A DNA stretch of 64,000 nucleotides from Lactarius indigo. Lineage: Eukaryota; Basidiomycota; Agaricomycetes; Russulales; Russulaceae. Made by a program: the position numbers and the translations under genes. Below, in pieces: positions 1 through 13,517 of the stretch (the first letter of the stretch is position 1; every line of letters starts with the position of its first letter). The stretch lies in NCBI GenBank assembly GCA_025766275.1, contig JAFKAC010000003.1:1736001-1800000 (forward strand), written 5' to 3'. The notes under the pieces were generated by a model. That model did not search any database. It saw nothing but the letters and a program-made list of their open reading frames with translations, and was not told where the DNA came from.

Positions 1-886
1 CGAGCGGTTTGGTCAACAAGTCCTTTGCGACGGGTATGTTTTCCTGCATTTTCTCGTAAATTTTGTGTGTGCTCAGTTATCGGTCCAGTCCCAGCTACGG
101 GCGTCTTCCAACAGCGCACCATGCATATCTCCGCGCCCCGTCGAGACGCCCCCGAGGTCCCCGACCTGAGCGCATACCAGGCATCCTCCGCCTCGTCCAA
201 CCGCGCACTCTCCTACTTCGTGATCGGGTCTATGGGCGTGCTCTCCGCATCGGTCGCCAAGTCGTCCGTGACGGAGTTTTTGGGCACCATGTCCGCCTCT
301 GCGGACGTGCTCGCGCTCGCCAAGGTCGAGGTAGAGCTCGCGAGCATCCCCGAGGGCAAGAACGCGATCATCAAGTGGCGTGGAAAGCCCGTGTTCATCC
401 GCCACCGCACGCAGGGGGAGGTCGACGAGGCACGCCAAGTCGACTGGAAGGGCCTGCGTGACCCACAACCTGACGAGGCTCGCGTCAAGAAGCCAGAGTG
501 GCTCGTCATGCTCGGCGTCTGTACTCACCTCGGATGTGTACCCATTGGCGAGTCTGGAGACTTCGGAGGATGGTCGGTCATATTCTTATTATTTTGGGGA
601 ACATGAGGTCATTAATCGCTCACGCTCTAACCCAGGTTCTGCCCATGCCACGGTTCTCATTACGATATCTGTGAGTCATTGTTGTGGTGTTTTTTGCGAT
701 TGGCTCAGCGTTTGTTAACTCTATCTCCTCACTTTCTCTAGCCGGTCGCATTCGCAAGGGGCCTGCTCCAGTGAGTTTGCGTTTCCCCCTCGCTACAACT
801 TGCTGACCTCCACTTCTCCTCAGCTCAATCTAGAAGTCCCAGCACACGATTTCAACGAGGCGGAGGGCAAACTTATCATTGGATAG
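1..886 (+). CDS. RIP1: Rieske iron-sulfur subunit of the cytochrome bc1 complex (5' partial)
   Basis: Mitochondrial ubiquinol-cytochrome c reductase iron-sulfur protein, which passes electrons from ubiquinol to cytochrome c1 in the inner membrane. The gene starts left of the window. Exons read from splice signals are <1-33, 77-572, 636-670, 742-770 and 824-886. The mature N-terminus carries DLSAYQ and one membrane helix (around SYFVIGSMGVLSASVAK), followed by the conserved IKWRGKPVFIRHRT segment. Both cluster-binding loops are present: box I CTHLGC (exon 2) and box II CPCHGSHYD, which is formed only after removal of intron 573-635. The C-terminus is LNLEVPAHDF...LIIG, as usual for fungi. Nothing appears broken. 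The mitochondrial presequence lies mostly outside the window. Confidence 0.95.
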
Positions 887-1325
887 ACGGTTGTTACCCT
901 ACGGGACCTCTTTCCGAGTTATGCGTCGCGTATTGCTGTCTTGAAATCATAGAACTGCCATTACATTTCCCCGCACTTTGTCTTGTTAGCTGTGTGTGGA
1001 CTCCACCCAAGCGAACTCAACAGGGACTCGATGAAACCTGGCAGGAACACATGTTTATAAAAATCGCTAAGTACATGACACGGGTGTGGAATAGAGCTAT
1101 ACGAATCTGCGTGTTCGAAAGCAGGGAAACGGTAATAGTAAGAGTGAGGACCATTACTGATGGTGAGTAAAATAGTGGAGACGAAAGGCCATAAAGTTTG
1201 ATACACGGTGATCCACCTTGCAATAAATATGAGAAGAGATGAAATAAAACAACGTCCTGGCTGGTGAGAGTGAATGAAAAGGTGCCGGCGTCGTCATAAC
1301 CTCATTAACATCAGTTTCGAGTCGT
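887..1325. other. Intergenic region between convergent genes
   Basis: This is the space between the 3' ends of RIP1 (plus strand) and the SRPK-like kinase (minus strand). It presumably holds both 3' untranslated regions. No conserved coding segment, repeat or RNA gene was recognised; the short ORFs here have no family resemblance. Confidence 0.6.
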
Positions 1326-3179
<1,854 letters not shown>

Positions 3180-3306
3180 GGAGGGAAGGGACAAGAGCCA
3201 ACGAGGCGATTCGATTCGAGCGCGGAGGAGATATGCACTCACGTGACGAGAGTCGGAAATCGAGGTCGAGGGTCGCAGTAAGTGCCTGGTGAGTGAGACC
3301 CGACCA
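3180..3306. promoter_or_regulatory. Shared divergent promoter, SRPK / STE20-like kinase
   Basis: 127 bp separate the inferred ATGs of two head-to-head kinase genes, so both promoters and 5' UTRs must overlap or run into the neighbouring gene. No specific element was identified. Confidence 0.5.
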
Positions 3307-5330
3307 ATGACTTCAATCTCTTTTATCGGGGCTGTCAAAGACGAATGGCAACTTTATAGGTTTTTTAAAAATATTCGTTTCATTTTATATTCATTTACGT
3401 ACTTTCCGCAATTCATTCAGTGATCTTCCGGAAGATTATGCTCTAGGTCCACCCATCGGATTTGGCTCATCCTCAATCGTCTACCACGCGACGTATCATC
3501 CCACATCTTCCCAGGATCGGCCGACACCGTGCGCACTCAAGGTTCTCGATCTCGACAGACTTCCCCAGGGATCTTTGCGCCTTCTTCAGAGGGAAACCCA
3601 GCTCATGTCCCTTTCCAAGCACCCAAATGTCCTCCGTGTCCGCGGAAGCTGGCTAGATGGCCACAAATTACATATCGCGGTTCGCCTTATGAATGCTGGT
3701 AGTGCGGCGGACGTCATGCAATACGCATGGCCAGGGGGTATGGAAGAAGAAGTAGTGCGTTGCATCCTCAAACAAGCTCTCGAGGGCCTGAAGTATGATC
3801 CTTCCGATTTCCCGATTACCTCATCTTTCCTGACCCCCCCTATAGTTACTTGCACATCAATGGGTTTATTCACAGGGATGTTAAAGCGGCCAACCTCCTC
3901 ATTGATGATGACGGTACTGTCCTCCTCGGCGACCTTGGAGTCGCCGCACCATTGAACGACGAGGATCACACCCACGTGCACGAGAATGCCAAACCATCTC
4001 GCGTCGTTGTCTTTGACAAGGATGTTAACGTCGCACCGCGCCGCTCGAGGGTTGGCAAGCGGCGGTCTTTCGTTGGCACGGTCTGTTATTCCATTCCCAC
4101 AGTCATGTCACATGTCCCATTCATGCTCATAATCTCCCCTGACAGCCATGCTGGATGGCACCAGAGCTCATTTCCGGCATCCAATATGACTCGAGTGCCG
4201 ACATTTGGTCATTCGGTATCACTGCTCTAGAGCTGGCGCAGGGGCGTGCCCCGCGGTCTCGGGAATCCTCTCGCACTGTACTTTTGCAGATGTAAGTGAT
4301 CGTGCCCCGGAACTCTATTACCCCGCGTCCCGAACCTTTCGGGGGGCATGCTTCCACATTGCCGACTCCAATCTAATCCCCATCTGTTGACAGCGTGCAA
4401 GGGGCACCGCCAACCCTCGATCGTGAAGGTGGGGTTCACAAGTATTCCCGAGCGTTTAAGGAAGTCGTGGAGCGTTGCCTCGTGAAGGATCCATCTCTCC
4501 GGTCCGCGCCTTTCAGTAGTCTGCGATGTATTTTTATGCTGGACCCTGACAGCACTCACTCTCTTCAGGCCCACAGCTGCGCAGCTTCTCCAAATGCCTT
4601 TTTTCAGGAACGCAAAGAAACGTTCATACCTCGTTGGGACCATACTCCGTCCGCACCCTTCTCACATTTTTTCCCCCCCTTTCCCTAACGGGTTTGGCTC
4701 CCTGCAGGTGATCTGCCCCCGTTGGCTCAGCGTCTCGAGCGCCGCAAACAACCTTCGCTTCTATTACACGGCACGGTCGACTCGTGGGACTTTCCAACGA
4801 CTTTGCTTGCGCCCTCCCCGATCCAATCGGTCTATCATCGCTCGCGGCATATAGACGAAAAAGACGAGAAAGAAGACGACAGGCCGGAAGAGCGCAAGGC
4901 CGACGCCGAAAAGCCGAAAGAACCTAGTGTCACTGAGACAGAACGTGAAACCTCGCCGAGCGCGACCGATTCTCCGCCAAACGTGCCAGAGTCTCGACCG
5001 CCGTTGCTGCCCCTACCGATTCAGACCTCGAGCAATGCCCCTTTGGGCGTTGGCTATGTGGACACCTCCACAGTTGGCTCTGGGCCGCCGGCGTCTGCCA
5101 AGACCTCGACCAGTCCGGCATTTCCCGCACCAGGGGCCCCGCCGGTCTCCGTTTCGGTTTCGGCTACTACCCCTTCGAATCAGACATCGTCGTCGTCGTC
5201 GCCTCCACCTCCAACTCCGAGCCTATGGCGTCGCATTCGAAGGTCTACGGGTCATAGCGACGACGGGGCATGGGTACGAAGCACTTTCATTGACAGCATG
5301 TTTCAGCGCGGGAAAGGGGGTAGCCCTTGA
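3307..5330 (+). CDS. STE20-family kinase of the Fray/OSR1-SPAK type
   Basis: Germinal-centre-like kinase. The start at 3307 was chosen because a short exon 3307-3359 spliced over a 61-bp intron (3360-3420) produces [16 protein letters not shown], the usual entry into the Fray kinase domain. Visible motifs are the glycine loop [12 protein letters not shown], the lysine strand ALKVLDLD, the catalytic loop [14 protein letters not shown] in place of DFG, a basic activation segment ending SFVGT-PCWMAPE (split by an intron near 4080-4145), and [17 protein letters not shown]. After the kinase come [11 protein letters not shown] and [11 protein letters not shown], then a long Ser/Pro/Glu-rich tail. 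In other eukaryotes this family controls ion transport and polarity; the exact fungal role is not evident here. Confidence 0.88.
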
Positions 5331-5833
5331 AGTTTTCTATGTCTAACACACAACCACTCGCACGGGCAGACCGTTGTACACGTACAATGTAATACCTTTT
5401 GGAAACTGTCTCATATGTTGGGACTTTACCTATACCAGCCGGTTCTAATAAACTCGATCTTTGCAGCGGATAGATAAGTTCCGGGGTCGCCCGACAGGTT
5501 CCATTCAGACCGAGCATAAAAACCTTATTGTCATTCTGTAACGTGGACTCAACCAACGCCGCTGTGCTAAATCTTCAGAGGGTCAGCTATGTCTAGATCT
5601 AATGGTGGTGCTACTAGCAAATTGTTGCCTGGAACCAGCCAGTAGTACGTGCAGGACAACACCCACCACTGTTGCTACAGTACCAACGTCCAGAAGCGTG
5701 ACGGAGATGAAGTGAAATAAATGGAAGTAAAATGCATATAAGCTACGGCAATAGAGAGGCGCGGTAATTTCCGTGGTATCTTGTGCGTGCAATGCCGTTC
5801 GACAAATCAGAGACAAGTACATCCGGGAGTAGT
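5331..5833. other. Intergenic region, convergent 3' ends
   Basis: Separates the 3' ends of the STE20-like kinase and the chitin deacetylase. No coding or RNA feature was recognised; it probably contains the two 3' UTRs. Confidence 0.55.
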
Positions 5834-7557
5834 CTAGAGAGTGATTGCCAGAACGCCAAGCATGACGGCGACTGCGAGACAGCCTATGTTCGTCACAGCG
5901 CCCGTAAGGGCCCCATTCTTGGTATTTCCTGAACCTGAACCGCTACCGCTCGAATTCTGGCCTGAACTGGAGGAAGTAGAATTTGTAGTCGTGCCATTGT
6001 CAGATGCTGAATAAGTGAGAAAAAAAAATAAGCACGTAGGACACGTCATAACGAGGGGATGGAGACATACAACTAATTGGTAGAGGATTGGAACTGTTAT
6101 CGTTCGTTTCAAGGTAAGCATCGCCTGGTTGGAGGTTCAGACAGTCGACGACTGGCTGAATCTTGAACGAAGGTTGGTGGGCAAGAGCATCAGGAAGGAT
6201 GTAGCCAGTAGCAACTTCGACAGCCTGCTGGAAAAGATCGTGCTCGAGAACGATAAATCCGGTATCGATAGTTGAGACATTGCCAAGAATGTTTTCCCAA
6301 TTGTAAAGAACTTGTTGAACATTTGTGATTCCCCCGTGGATGTTGAAGTCTGGGCAGGATGTCAGCGATAGTTAATCGACAGCGGTAAATCCCCACCGTC
6401 AGTATCGAAGGTAGCGGTTGTGGATATGCGGGTCCACATGACTGGGGTGAGATTCATGGCCTCGCAAATGGCACGCACACGATCGCTGAGTGGAGTTGCC
6501 AATCAAGCCGGTCAACCCACTGGATAAGTGAAAAAAAAAAAAAAAAACACTGACTCAATATCACCGAATGGGGGCCGCATCACTGTGGGTGTAACACCAA
6601 GGACATCCTTGATAACTTTCTTGGTCCAGCCAAACTCGGCAATGATTTCTTCGGTCGACAAAGTAGTGAGCGAATAATGGCTCCAGGTGTGGACAGCAAT
6701 CTGGTGACCCTTGAGGTATTCTTGTTGTAAGAAGGGCGGGGTATGAGATTACACGAGAGCCGACGACGAAGAAAGTAGCCTTGAGGTTGACTTGGTCTAA
6801 ATAGTTCAGGAGATTAGGCGTGTAAGGAGCAGGGCCATCGTCATATGTGAGACCCCAAGTGTACTTTTGAGGGCAAGTGGTGACATCAGTTTCGCGTGTG
6901 CAACCACCACACGTCCACCAGCAACGGCTTGAGTCGGCAACCGCATCAGGGTTGGCAGGGCATCCACCAGCAACAGTAGGAGAGAAACCGGGGATCTCCA
7001 CACCCGACTCTTGGACTTCCTTGATCCACTGCTGGACTTCAGGGGAATCCGTGGGCGGTGGTCTGTCAAGCGGAGGGTAGTTGCCAGGTGACAACGTGGA
7101 AACTAGACGCGGGGGAGTTAGCCGCTTTTTCCGAGAACGAAGTCAAGTGCGTACTGTCAGGAAGGCCAGGTGCATCGGGAATGTTGCTCGGAGTTGTGCC
7201 AGGAGGAGCAGGAGTGGGCATTATGCTGGTAGCAGCGGAAGGGGCATTGACGACGATATCAGAAAGAGGAACGGCGGTTGGATTTGTCGACTGCAACGAG
7301 ATAGAAGGGGTAGGACCAGTAGGTGTAGGGAGAAGGGTGTTCGAAAGGACGGTACCAGAGATGGGGGTCCCGGAAGCGAGAGAAGAAGAGGGAGAAGAAA
7401 GAGAAGAAGAAAGAGAAGAAAGAGAAGAGGGGGAAGAAGAGGCGGGTGATGCGGCTAGGACTTGACGATGGTGGTGAGGATGAGGATGACGGGCATGGGC
7501 CAAAACAATGACGGGCAAGGACGCGACAGAAAGAACGTTGACTGCAGTGAGCTTCAT
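5834..7557 (-). CDS. GPI-anchored chitin deacetylase (CE4 polysaccharide deacetylase)
   Basis: Secreted enzyme that removes acetyl groups from chitin to form chitosan in the cell wall. The ATG at 7557 opens a signal peptide (MKLTAVNVLSVASLPVIVLA) and a His-rich segment, followed by a Ser/Pro/Thr-rich linker. The CE4 core has TYDDGP (catalytic and metal Asp), the zinc-binding HTWSH motif, reached only after splicing near 6660-6760, and the RPPFGD motif. The last exon ends in an NSSGSGSGSG-type Ser/Gly linker followed by a hydrophobic tail (LAVAVMLGVLAITL), a typical GPI-attachment signal. Cys-rich residues before the core (CPANPD, CWWTCGGC) match fungal chitin deacetylases. At least five introns are present, one with a poly-T/A stretch near 6531-6546. 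No frame damage was seen. Confidence 0.92.
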
Positions 7558-7761
7558 GGTGAGCCGAAAGAATGTGAGTGTCGGTCAGAGAAAAGAAAGT
7601 GAGAGTAAATGCCCTTCAAGTGAAAAAGGGCGAGGTGGAAACAATGAGAAAAAATTGATTTGTTGACAAAATAAGTAAAGTAACAAACAAGCTCGGCTCG
7701 CTCGGCGCCCGTCTCGGTCTCAGTACTCAGCTACAGTACATAAATCTCCTTTAAATAGCCA

Positions 7762-8784
7762 TCACCCCTGCTTGGGCTTCTTAGCACGAGGCTTTTCGAG
7801 GTCGATTTCCTCGTTCTCATCCTCCTCGTCGCTCTCCTCATCTTCCTCATCAGAATAAAGTTCATCTCCCCCAGCATCTCCGCGGAAATATTCGATCGCA
7901 TCGGGGAATACCTCGTTGGCAATCACTACCCCTAGCTGTTCATTAGCCAGCATCAGAGGTACATCATTAGCGAATACAACAAATAAGCTCACGTCGTTGT
8001 AATCCCTTGCAACCTCGAAAAAGTTGAAAAAGCTTCCTGGCTCAGCCAACGTGTCGTCGTCCTCATCAACCTTTAGAGGGTACAGTTTTGTGAGGTTCTT
8101 CGAGTCGTTCTTCCACTGTATCTTGGTGGCCTGCGACACGAGTAAGAAACAAGAAGCACCCCCAGAATCAAGGTATAGATAAACCTGGGCCGTCACATCA
8201 CGCTCCCATGAAAAGTCGAGCATTGAAGGCGTGATGCCATCTGAGTCGGGCTCCTCATTGGTAGCGGCATTTGATGGTTCAAATTTGTATTCTTTCTTCA
8301 GTACCGAGTCACTGAAGTAAGGGTTCTCTTTGAAATACTGGCAACCCCAGAGTCAGCATTTAATCAAGTACAGCGAGAACATATTGAGCGCACAAACTCC
8401 AAAGTGAACACTTTAGGTTCGCGTGAATCACGAACGACCCACACATCATCAAGATAGCTCAGCGCCACCCGATCTGCATCATGCTGCGCCTGGAGAGCGA
8501 ACATAGAGTGCTTCAACAGTGCAACAGGCCAGAACTTGGAAATATTTTTGAGCGCCTCGCGACGCTGTTGGTATACAGGGGTCAGTTGCTCTTGCGCACG
8601 ACGCTCTGAAAGTAGCCCGTGAGAAACGCGAAGGGGGCGCAGCCCCGCGATCACAGAATACAAAGGTATCAAAAGCACGGTACTCACCGAGAATAAGCTC
8701 AACACGCTGGATTTTTTTTTGGAATTCAGTAAGGATGCTCTCCTCTGCAGGCCCAATGTCAACAGTCGGAGAATGGGTCGCCAT
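7762..8784 (-). CDS. NAP/SET-family histone chaperone
   Basis: Nucleosome-assembly-protein family, closest in look to SET/Vps75-type proteins. It is short, starts MATHSPTVDIGP, has a long N-terminal dimerisation helix (EFQKKIQRVELILGE...), the NAP core (ISKFWPVALLKHSMF, VALSYLDDVWVVRD), the fold segment EYKFEPSN and the SFFNFFE motif, and ends in a strongly acidic tail (SDEEDEESDEEDENEE) followed by a basic terminus (KPRAKKPKQG). These proteins bind H3-H4 or H2A-H2B and help histone acetylation or deposition. About four introns break the gene (for example 8104-8185). The ATG at 8784 is the only one giving the conserved N-terminus in frame. Confidence 0.87.
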
Positions 8785-9057
8785 TTTTTGCCGTAACTGC
8801 GCCCGGCGAGCTGCGTTTTTTGCTGGTAGACATGACAAGAGGGCAATGAGCAGTTGTGTGAAAGTGAAAAACACTCAGAGACGGTCACATTGTTGTTATG
8901 AACGGCAACTCGCGAGATTGGTCGGAATTTAAACCAAGAGCCTGGCTCTCAAGAATCTAAGAGGATAGAATTTAGACTAACTTACTCGTAGCAAAAGTCC
9001 TCGTAACGTAAATAAATCTGTGCAAAATAAGAGACTGGAACCGATTACTCTACGTCC

Positions 9058-11775
9058 TCAATCAACATGCCTCTTAGCACCCAGTTCGATCTCCTCGACT
9101 TGCTTGTCTGACCGTAGGAAACCCCGGGTCATCCATTGTGCGTTGACACCTGACTTCAGTTTCCCAAAGTCCAAGCCGAGTCCTGTCCCATGGTGACCAG
9201 AGCGGAAGCCCGGACCATTGTAGTGTATGGTCTCTGTCAGAGGGAGAAGACGTGGCCAAGCGACAGTAGTCGATTCCATGCACGAGGACGAAGATGGTCG
9301 AAAGGACGACCAGAGTGAGCCAAAGCGCAAAATAGTATACTAGCGAATAGTCTGAAAGCCAGGATCAGTGAAAGAACAGTGCTGTGTCAATATCGGACGC
9401 ACCAGACGTGCGAGGCAATGTGAGGCCCGCAAGGATCATGAACAACGAGAAAGTTAAGACGTAAGGGACCTGGAAGATAAAAAGGTCAATCAATTACTGA
9501 CACCCTGGATACCATTATCATCGGTAACATACGGCACGGAGAATCAACGGTCGCGTATCCGCTATCAGAAACAGAGCAGATGATGGCCCCTTTCGCGGAA
9601 CCCAGGCGCCTGTCATAAGATCATATGCGTCCTTTCCAAAAGTGAGACGTGAAACCATCGCCCAAATTATTGTCTCTCACCTGCCGGGCGCCATCAAAAT
9701 GATTATTCCTCAGGTATCTGATCGCTGACTTCTTGAAGTCATCGAACGCTCCCTGGCGTGTGCGCTTGCCAGTGCGCGTAAAGTCTGTCTTCAAGGCCCC
9801 GGTTCCGGCATATGCTTTCGAAATGAGATCAGCGTGATCAGACCACACTAGAGCGCCAATATTAGCACAAGAAATGACAAGGCGAAGTCGATCTTCGTAC
9901 TCTCTCGTAAAGCAACATCAATCTCTTCGTGTTGGTCCACAGTGCCTTTCTCTCGTAGGATGCCTGCAGCTTTCAGCTGCAAGTCGAGCGTCCATCTTGC
10001 TATGGCAGCCTGTGCAACATTGGTTCGGTCTAGATTATCCATGCAATTTGTTCGAACGACTCCTAATTGCCATTTGACGGGATCCTGATAGTTTGAATCG
10101 AGGTAGAAATAGCTGAAAAGGTGATATGAAGTTGCGTCCATAATAACTTCCAAAGGACATACCCGTCCCGTAGTAGATCTTTGGTAAGGTCATCTATCAG
10201 AAGGCTGATACGATCCCAGCGCATATGCTTGCATTCATTATGGAAGTCGAAATACTGATATTTGACTTGAGGTACGTCCGCCTAGACGCGGTCAGTAGTG
10301 CCACAGTACGCCTCAACGTGCTTACTTTAGCAAGGTTACGCTCATATGCTTCTTTGACGGGTTTTTCGTATCCTTGTTGGTCAACCAGATTGACGAGGCT
10401 TTGATCCCCGTACAATGAGACTTGTTCTTGGAGATGTCGACGAGTCGCATTGACCTCAACGATGGGTTCAGTAAACAGCAAAAATTATCGAAAATATGTG
10501 ATTACAGAATCCTGCAACTCCATGATTTGAAGGTCTGGCTTATAGCGCAGTGTGTTGACTTCAGCCCAGAAAACTGGTATGCTGCCGCGTATCTGGACGA
10601 AGCTCAGCGTTGTGGCGGCCGCGTTCGGATCTGACTGGGACGGAACAGTGGCAATCTGTTCCGTCTCATTGAAGTTGGCAACGTGACCATCATGGTCGAC
10701 ACCACGCCTAAAGTACCTAGTGCCGGCTCTGAAGCGGGAGCGCCGGCTAATGAGGCACAAATGCAGTTTCCGGCCGTCAACCATTACCGTACGCGTGTCA
10801 AAGGCTGAAAGGCATGTCAACACGATTGTTCACAACGTGCTATACATGAGGATGGGGCACACACTTCCGTTCATCACAGGTAGGATGTACGGGCTAAGCT
10901 AGATAGGGGATTAGAACAGCCGTGTCGCTACAACTCCACGACTCACATCATTTTTGGGGTCTGAGATGGATATGTCCATGAACCTTGACTGTAGAAACCT
11001 GAGGGAAATGTCGATCAACTGACATTGACTTCCGTAGCACCACCCTACTTGTTCCAAAAGAACCTGTCGTCTGCCTAAGCGGCGAAAGTTGAGAAAAAAA
11101 ATTATTGTCCTCCGATTACCGCACGTACTGTTTCCCACATCGGTTTTCTCTCGTCACCTTCTCTGGCCACGTATTGGGCTTGCAGTCGTCGTGTGATGTC
11201 GAACGCATAGCTGTACAAAAACAGACCACTGTTCAAATGAGAGCGAACGAGCGCAAGCAAATGTGTTTCCACTGGGTGAGAGGGTTTGGCGACTGAAAGG
11301 CCTGGGCGGACTGGGAGGATGTCGAAATCTACAGCACGGTAAATGGGATGTCCCAGGAGGTGTCCCCGGAGTTCTCGACTCGTGATCACAATGAGATATT
11401 CGGCTACAAGTAGATGTCTAGTAAGAGCGAATTCCAGAATCGGCGGAGGAGACCTACATTGTGACAGCGAGATCAAACCATAGATGCCATAAATGGTCTT
11501 CTTGTAGCGCTTCGCTGAAGAGGGTATCGCAGAATTTGGTACTGTTCCGAAGCCGAAGTTCATATGCTATCAGTGGAGAATAAAGAGCCTTACAGTCGAG
11601 AACGATATCTCCTGAGTTCCTGTGAACCACGAGAGGTCTTGCACTAGCGGGCTCCGCGGGTACGAATATGTAAGAATCATCTTCGTTGGTATACCTAGAC
11701 CACTTATTCAGAGACAAATAGAGGGAAAGAAAGAGAAAGGAGTGACAAGTTCAAACGTTCGTGAATCGACTTCAT
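9058..11775 (-). CDS. SAC1: Phosphoinositide phosphatase Sac1 (one apparent frameshift near 9265)
   Basis: ER/Golgi membrane phosphatase that hydrolyses PI4P. The first exon begins at ATG 11775 ([10 protein letters not shown]) and splices to [15 protein letters not shown]. Strong Sac1 landmarks are [22 protein letters not shown] sequence near 10720 ([15 protein letters not shown] visible), [21 protein letters not shown], the catalytic CX5R loop [12 protein letters not shown] near 10040, and [18 protein letters not shown]. Near the C-terminus a membrane helix ([20 protein letters not shown]) is in one frame, while the conserved tail [20 protein letters not shown]...[11 protein letters not shown], ending at 9058, lies in the next. 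A single extra base near 9265 explains this. If it is real, translation instead ends at 9074 with an unrelated tail. It is divergent from LEA1. Confidence 0.92.
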
Positions 11776-11895
11776 GGTGGATTGTTGAAGAGGTGGGACA
11801 CGTGCTCAAGGCCAGGGAGATGAGAGAGGAAAGACAATGCAGCAACGCACACGCGCGCGCCACCTCGGCGTGTCGCACGCTCAGGATCGTCGACC
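11776..11895. promoter_or_regulatory. Shared divergent promoter, SAC1 / LEA1
   Basis: 120 bp between the inferred start codons of two head-to-head genes; contains a GC-rich alternating stretch (cacgcgcgcgcc) near 11850-11862. Specific factor sites cannot be named. Confidence 0.45.
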
Positions 11896-12787
11896 ATGAA
11901 ACTCACGCCAGAACTACTCACACAGGCATCGTCCTCTCTCAATCCGATCAAAGAGCGCCAGCTCGACCTTCGTGGTAAGTCCTACTCAATCTTTGTATTC
12001 TCGTCAACCGTAATGTATACAGGGTACAAAATTCCCGCAATTGAAAACCTCGGTGTGACCAAGGTTGGTGCTTGATCCGATTTTACTTTGCACATCACTC
12101 AGATCCTCTAGGACCAACACGATGCCATTGACTTTACGGACAACTCCCTCGTCGCACTGAGCAACCTTCCTCTTCTGAGACGGCTCCGCACCCTTCTATT
12201 GGCCAACAACCGGATAGCTGCTATCTCTCCCTCCCTGCACCTTTCTGTCCCTAATCTTACCACTCTCGTCCTTACCAACAACAATATCACCGAATTAGGC
12301 GATCTCGAGCCGCTGAAAGAAATAAAAGGACTCAAGTACTTGAGTCTATCAGGAAACCCTGTGCAGGAAAAAAAATGGTACCGCGAATGGCTTGCCTGGA
12401 GGATACCAGGACTGAGAGTCCTAGATTTTCAGAGAATTCGTGACAAGGTGCGTCGTCTGCCGCGTACGGACAGAGCTCGCAAATTCAGTACAGTCGTAGG
12501 AGCGGCAAGCGGCGAAAAGTTTGTTCTTGACTCCAGATGGTCTCATGAACTCCCTTGCTACTACATTATCAACGACCATATCAACTGGCGCCGCAAAGGG
12601 CGTCACAGTGGCAGAAGAGCCTCGTCCTGTGGTTGCACCAGGGAAGGCCGGTCGGCTCTTGACTAAAGAGGAGGCCAACAAGGTCAGGGAGGCTATCGCG
12701 AAAGCTACTTCGGTCGAGGAAATCCGACGCTTGGAGAGAAGCTTGAAGGAGGGTTACCTTCCCAGCACAGAAAGCGTGGGGGCATAG
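11896..12787 (+). CDS. LEA1: U2 snRNP protein A' (Lea1)
   Basis: Leucine-rich-repeat protein of the U2 snRNP that pairs with U2B'' and supports U2 addition during spliceosome assembly. It starts MKLTPELLTQ, the family N-terminus, and continues LDLR / GYKIPAIENLGVTK / DAIDFTDNSLVALSNLP across short introns. LRR units include LRTLLLANNRIAAISP, LTTLVLTNNNITELGD and LKYLSLSGNPV. The LRR cap WYREWLAWRIPGLRVLDFQRI matches the U2A' signature. The C-terminal tail (KAGRLLTKEEANKVREAI...) is also typical. Total length of about 230-240 residues is normal for fungal U2A'. Confidence 0.9.
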
Positions 12788-13517
12788 TGGTCACCATTTT
12801 GTACATCTTAGGCGCCGAAATACGACGTGCGCACTTATCGGGCGGGTATGTACTCGTTGACCCGTCACTCTCTGTACTGTGAAGTTATACTTCGTCAGGC
12901 AGTTCTCGACCCATAGCCCATGGAATACCTGAGCGATGAATGCGACCAGGTTTGCAAACGTGGTAGATCCGTGCAATCCCTCAAACTTAGTACTTGGCAC
13001 TTGCATCTACACCTCGACCTATTTTGAGAATTAATGCATGTGAATGGTTCGAATGATACGATGGCAACCACGAAGCAAACTGACATCGGCGTTGTGGGCA
13101 CCCTCGCCCTATGCCCTTTCTGGCTTGTGTCGAGTTGCCATTACGGTATAAAGTAAGTTGGAGCCGATATCCGAACTGTGACTGCGAATCCAAACGAAGA
13201 CCGAGACGACGTTGAGGTTAAAGTGACAAGGAAAACGCATAGCAGGTACCATCTTCCAGCAAGAATTTACTTAGCGCCTTGAGAGCAATTATACCTGACG
13301 AATGAAGTGATTTCAGGAACCAAAGATACCACCCACCGCCTAATCCGCTAAGCCAAATGAGTAGATGATGGTGCGCACGTCCCAAAGACTAGAGAAAGCC
13401 CCACGTGTAACATTCAGAAGACCGAGCAGACAAGGTGTCCGGAGCGTCACTCTTAGCGCCATGTTGGGGCGGTTTGATTGTGTGATCACTAATAACTAAT
13501 ACACTGAATTTGCTCTC
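12788..13517 (-). other. Unresolved region, possible small multi-exon membrane protein
   Basis: Lies between the LEA1 stop and the CSN6 stop, too long to be only UTR. On the minus strand an ATG at 13462 opens MALRVTLRTPCLLGLLN, and there are hydrophobic segments in other frames, for example TTFANLVAFIAQVFHGLWV (around 12890-12975) and SVCFVVAIVSFEPF (around 13035-13080). I could not assemble one continuous spliced reading frame or assign a family. It may be a small membrane-protein gene with several introns, or its remnant. Confidence 0.25.

Noticed and set aside
7058..7465. Glu/Arg-rich plus-strand open frames
   Set aside because: Antisense of the Ser/Pro-rich linker of the chitin deacetylase.
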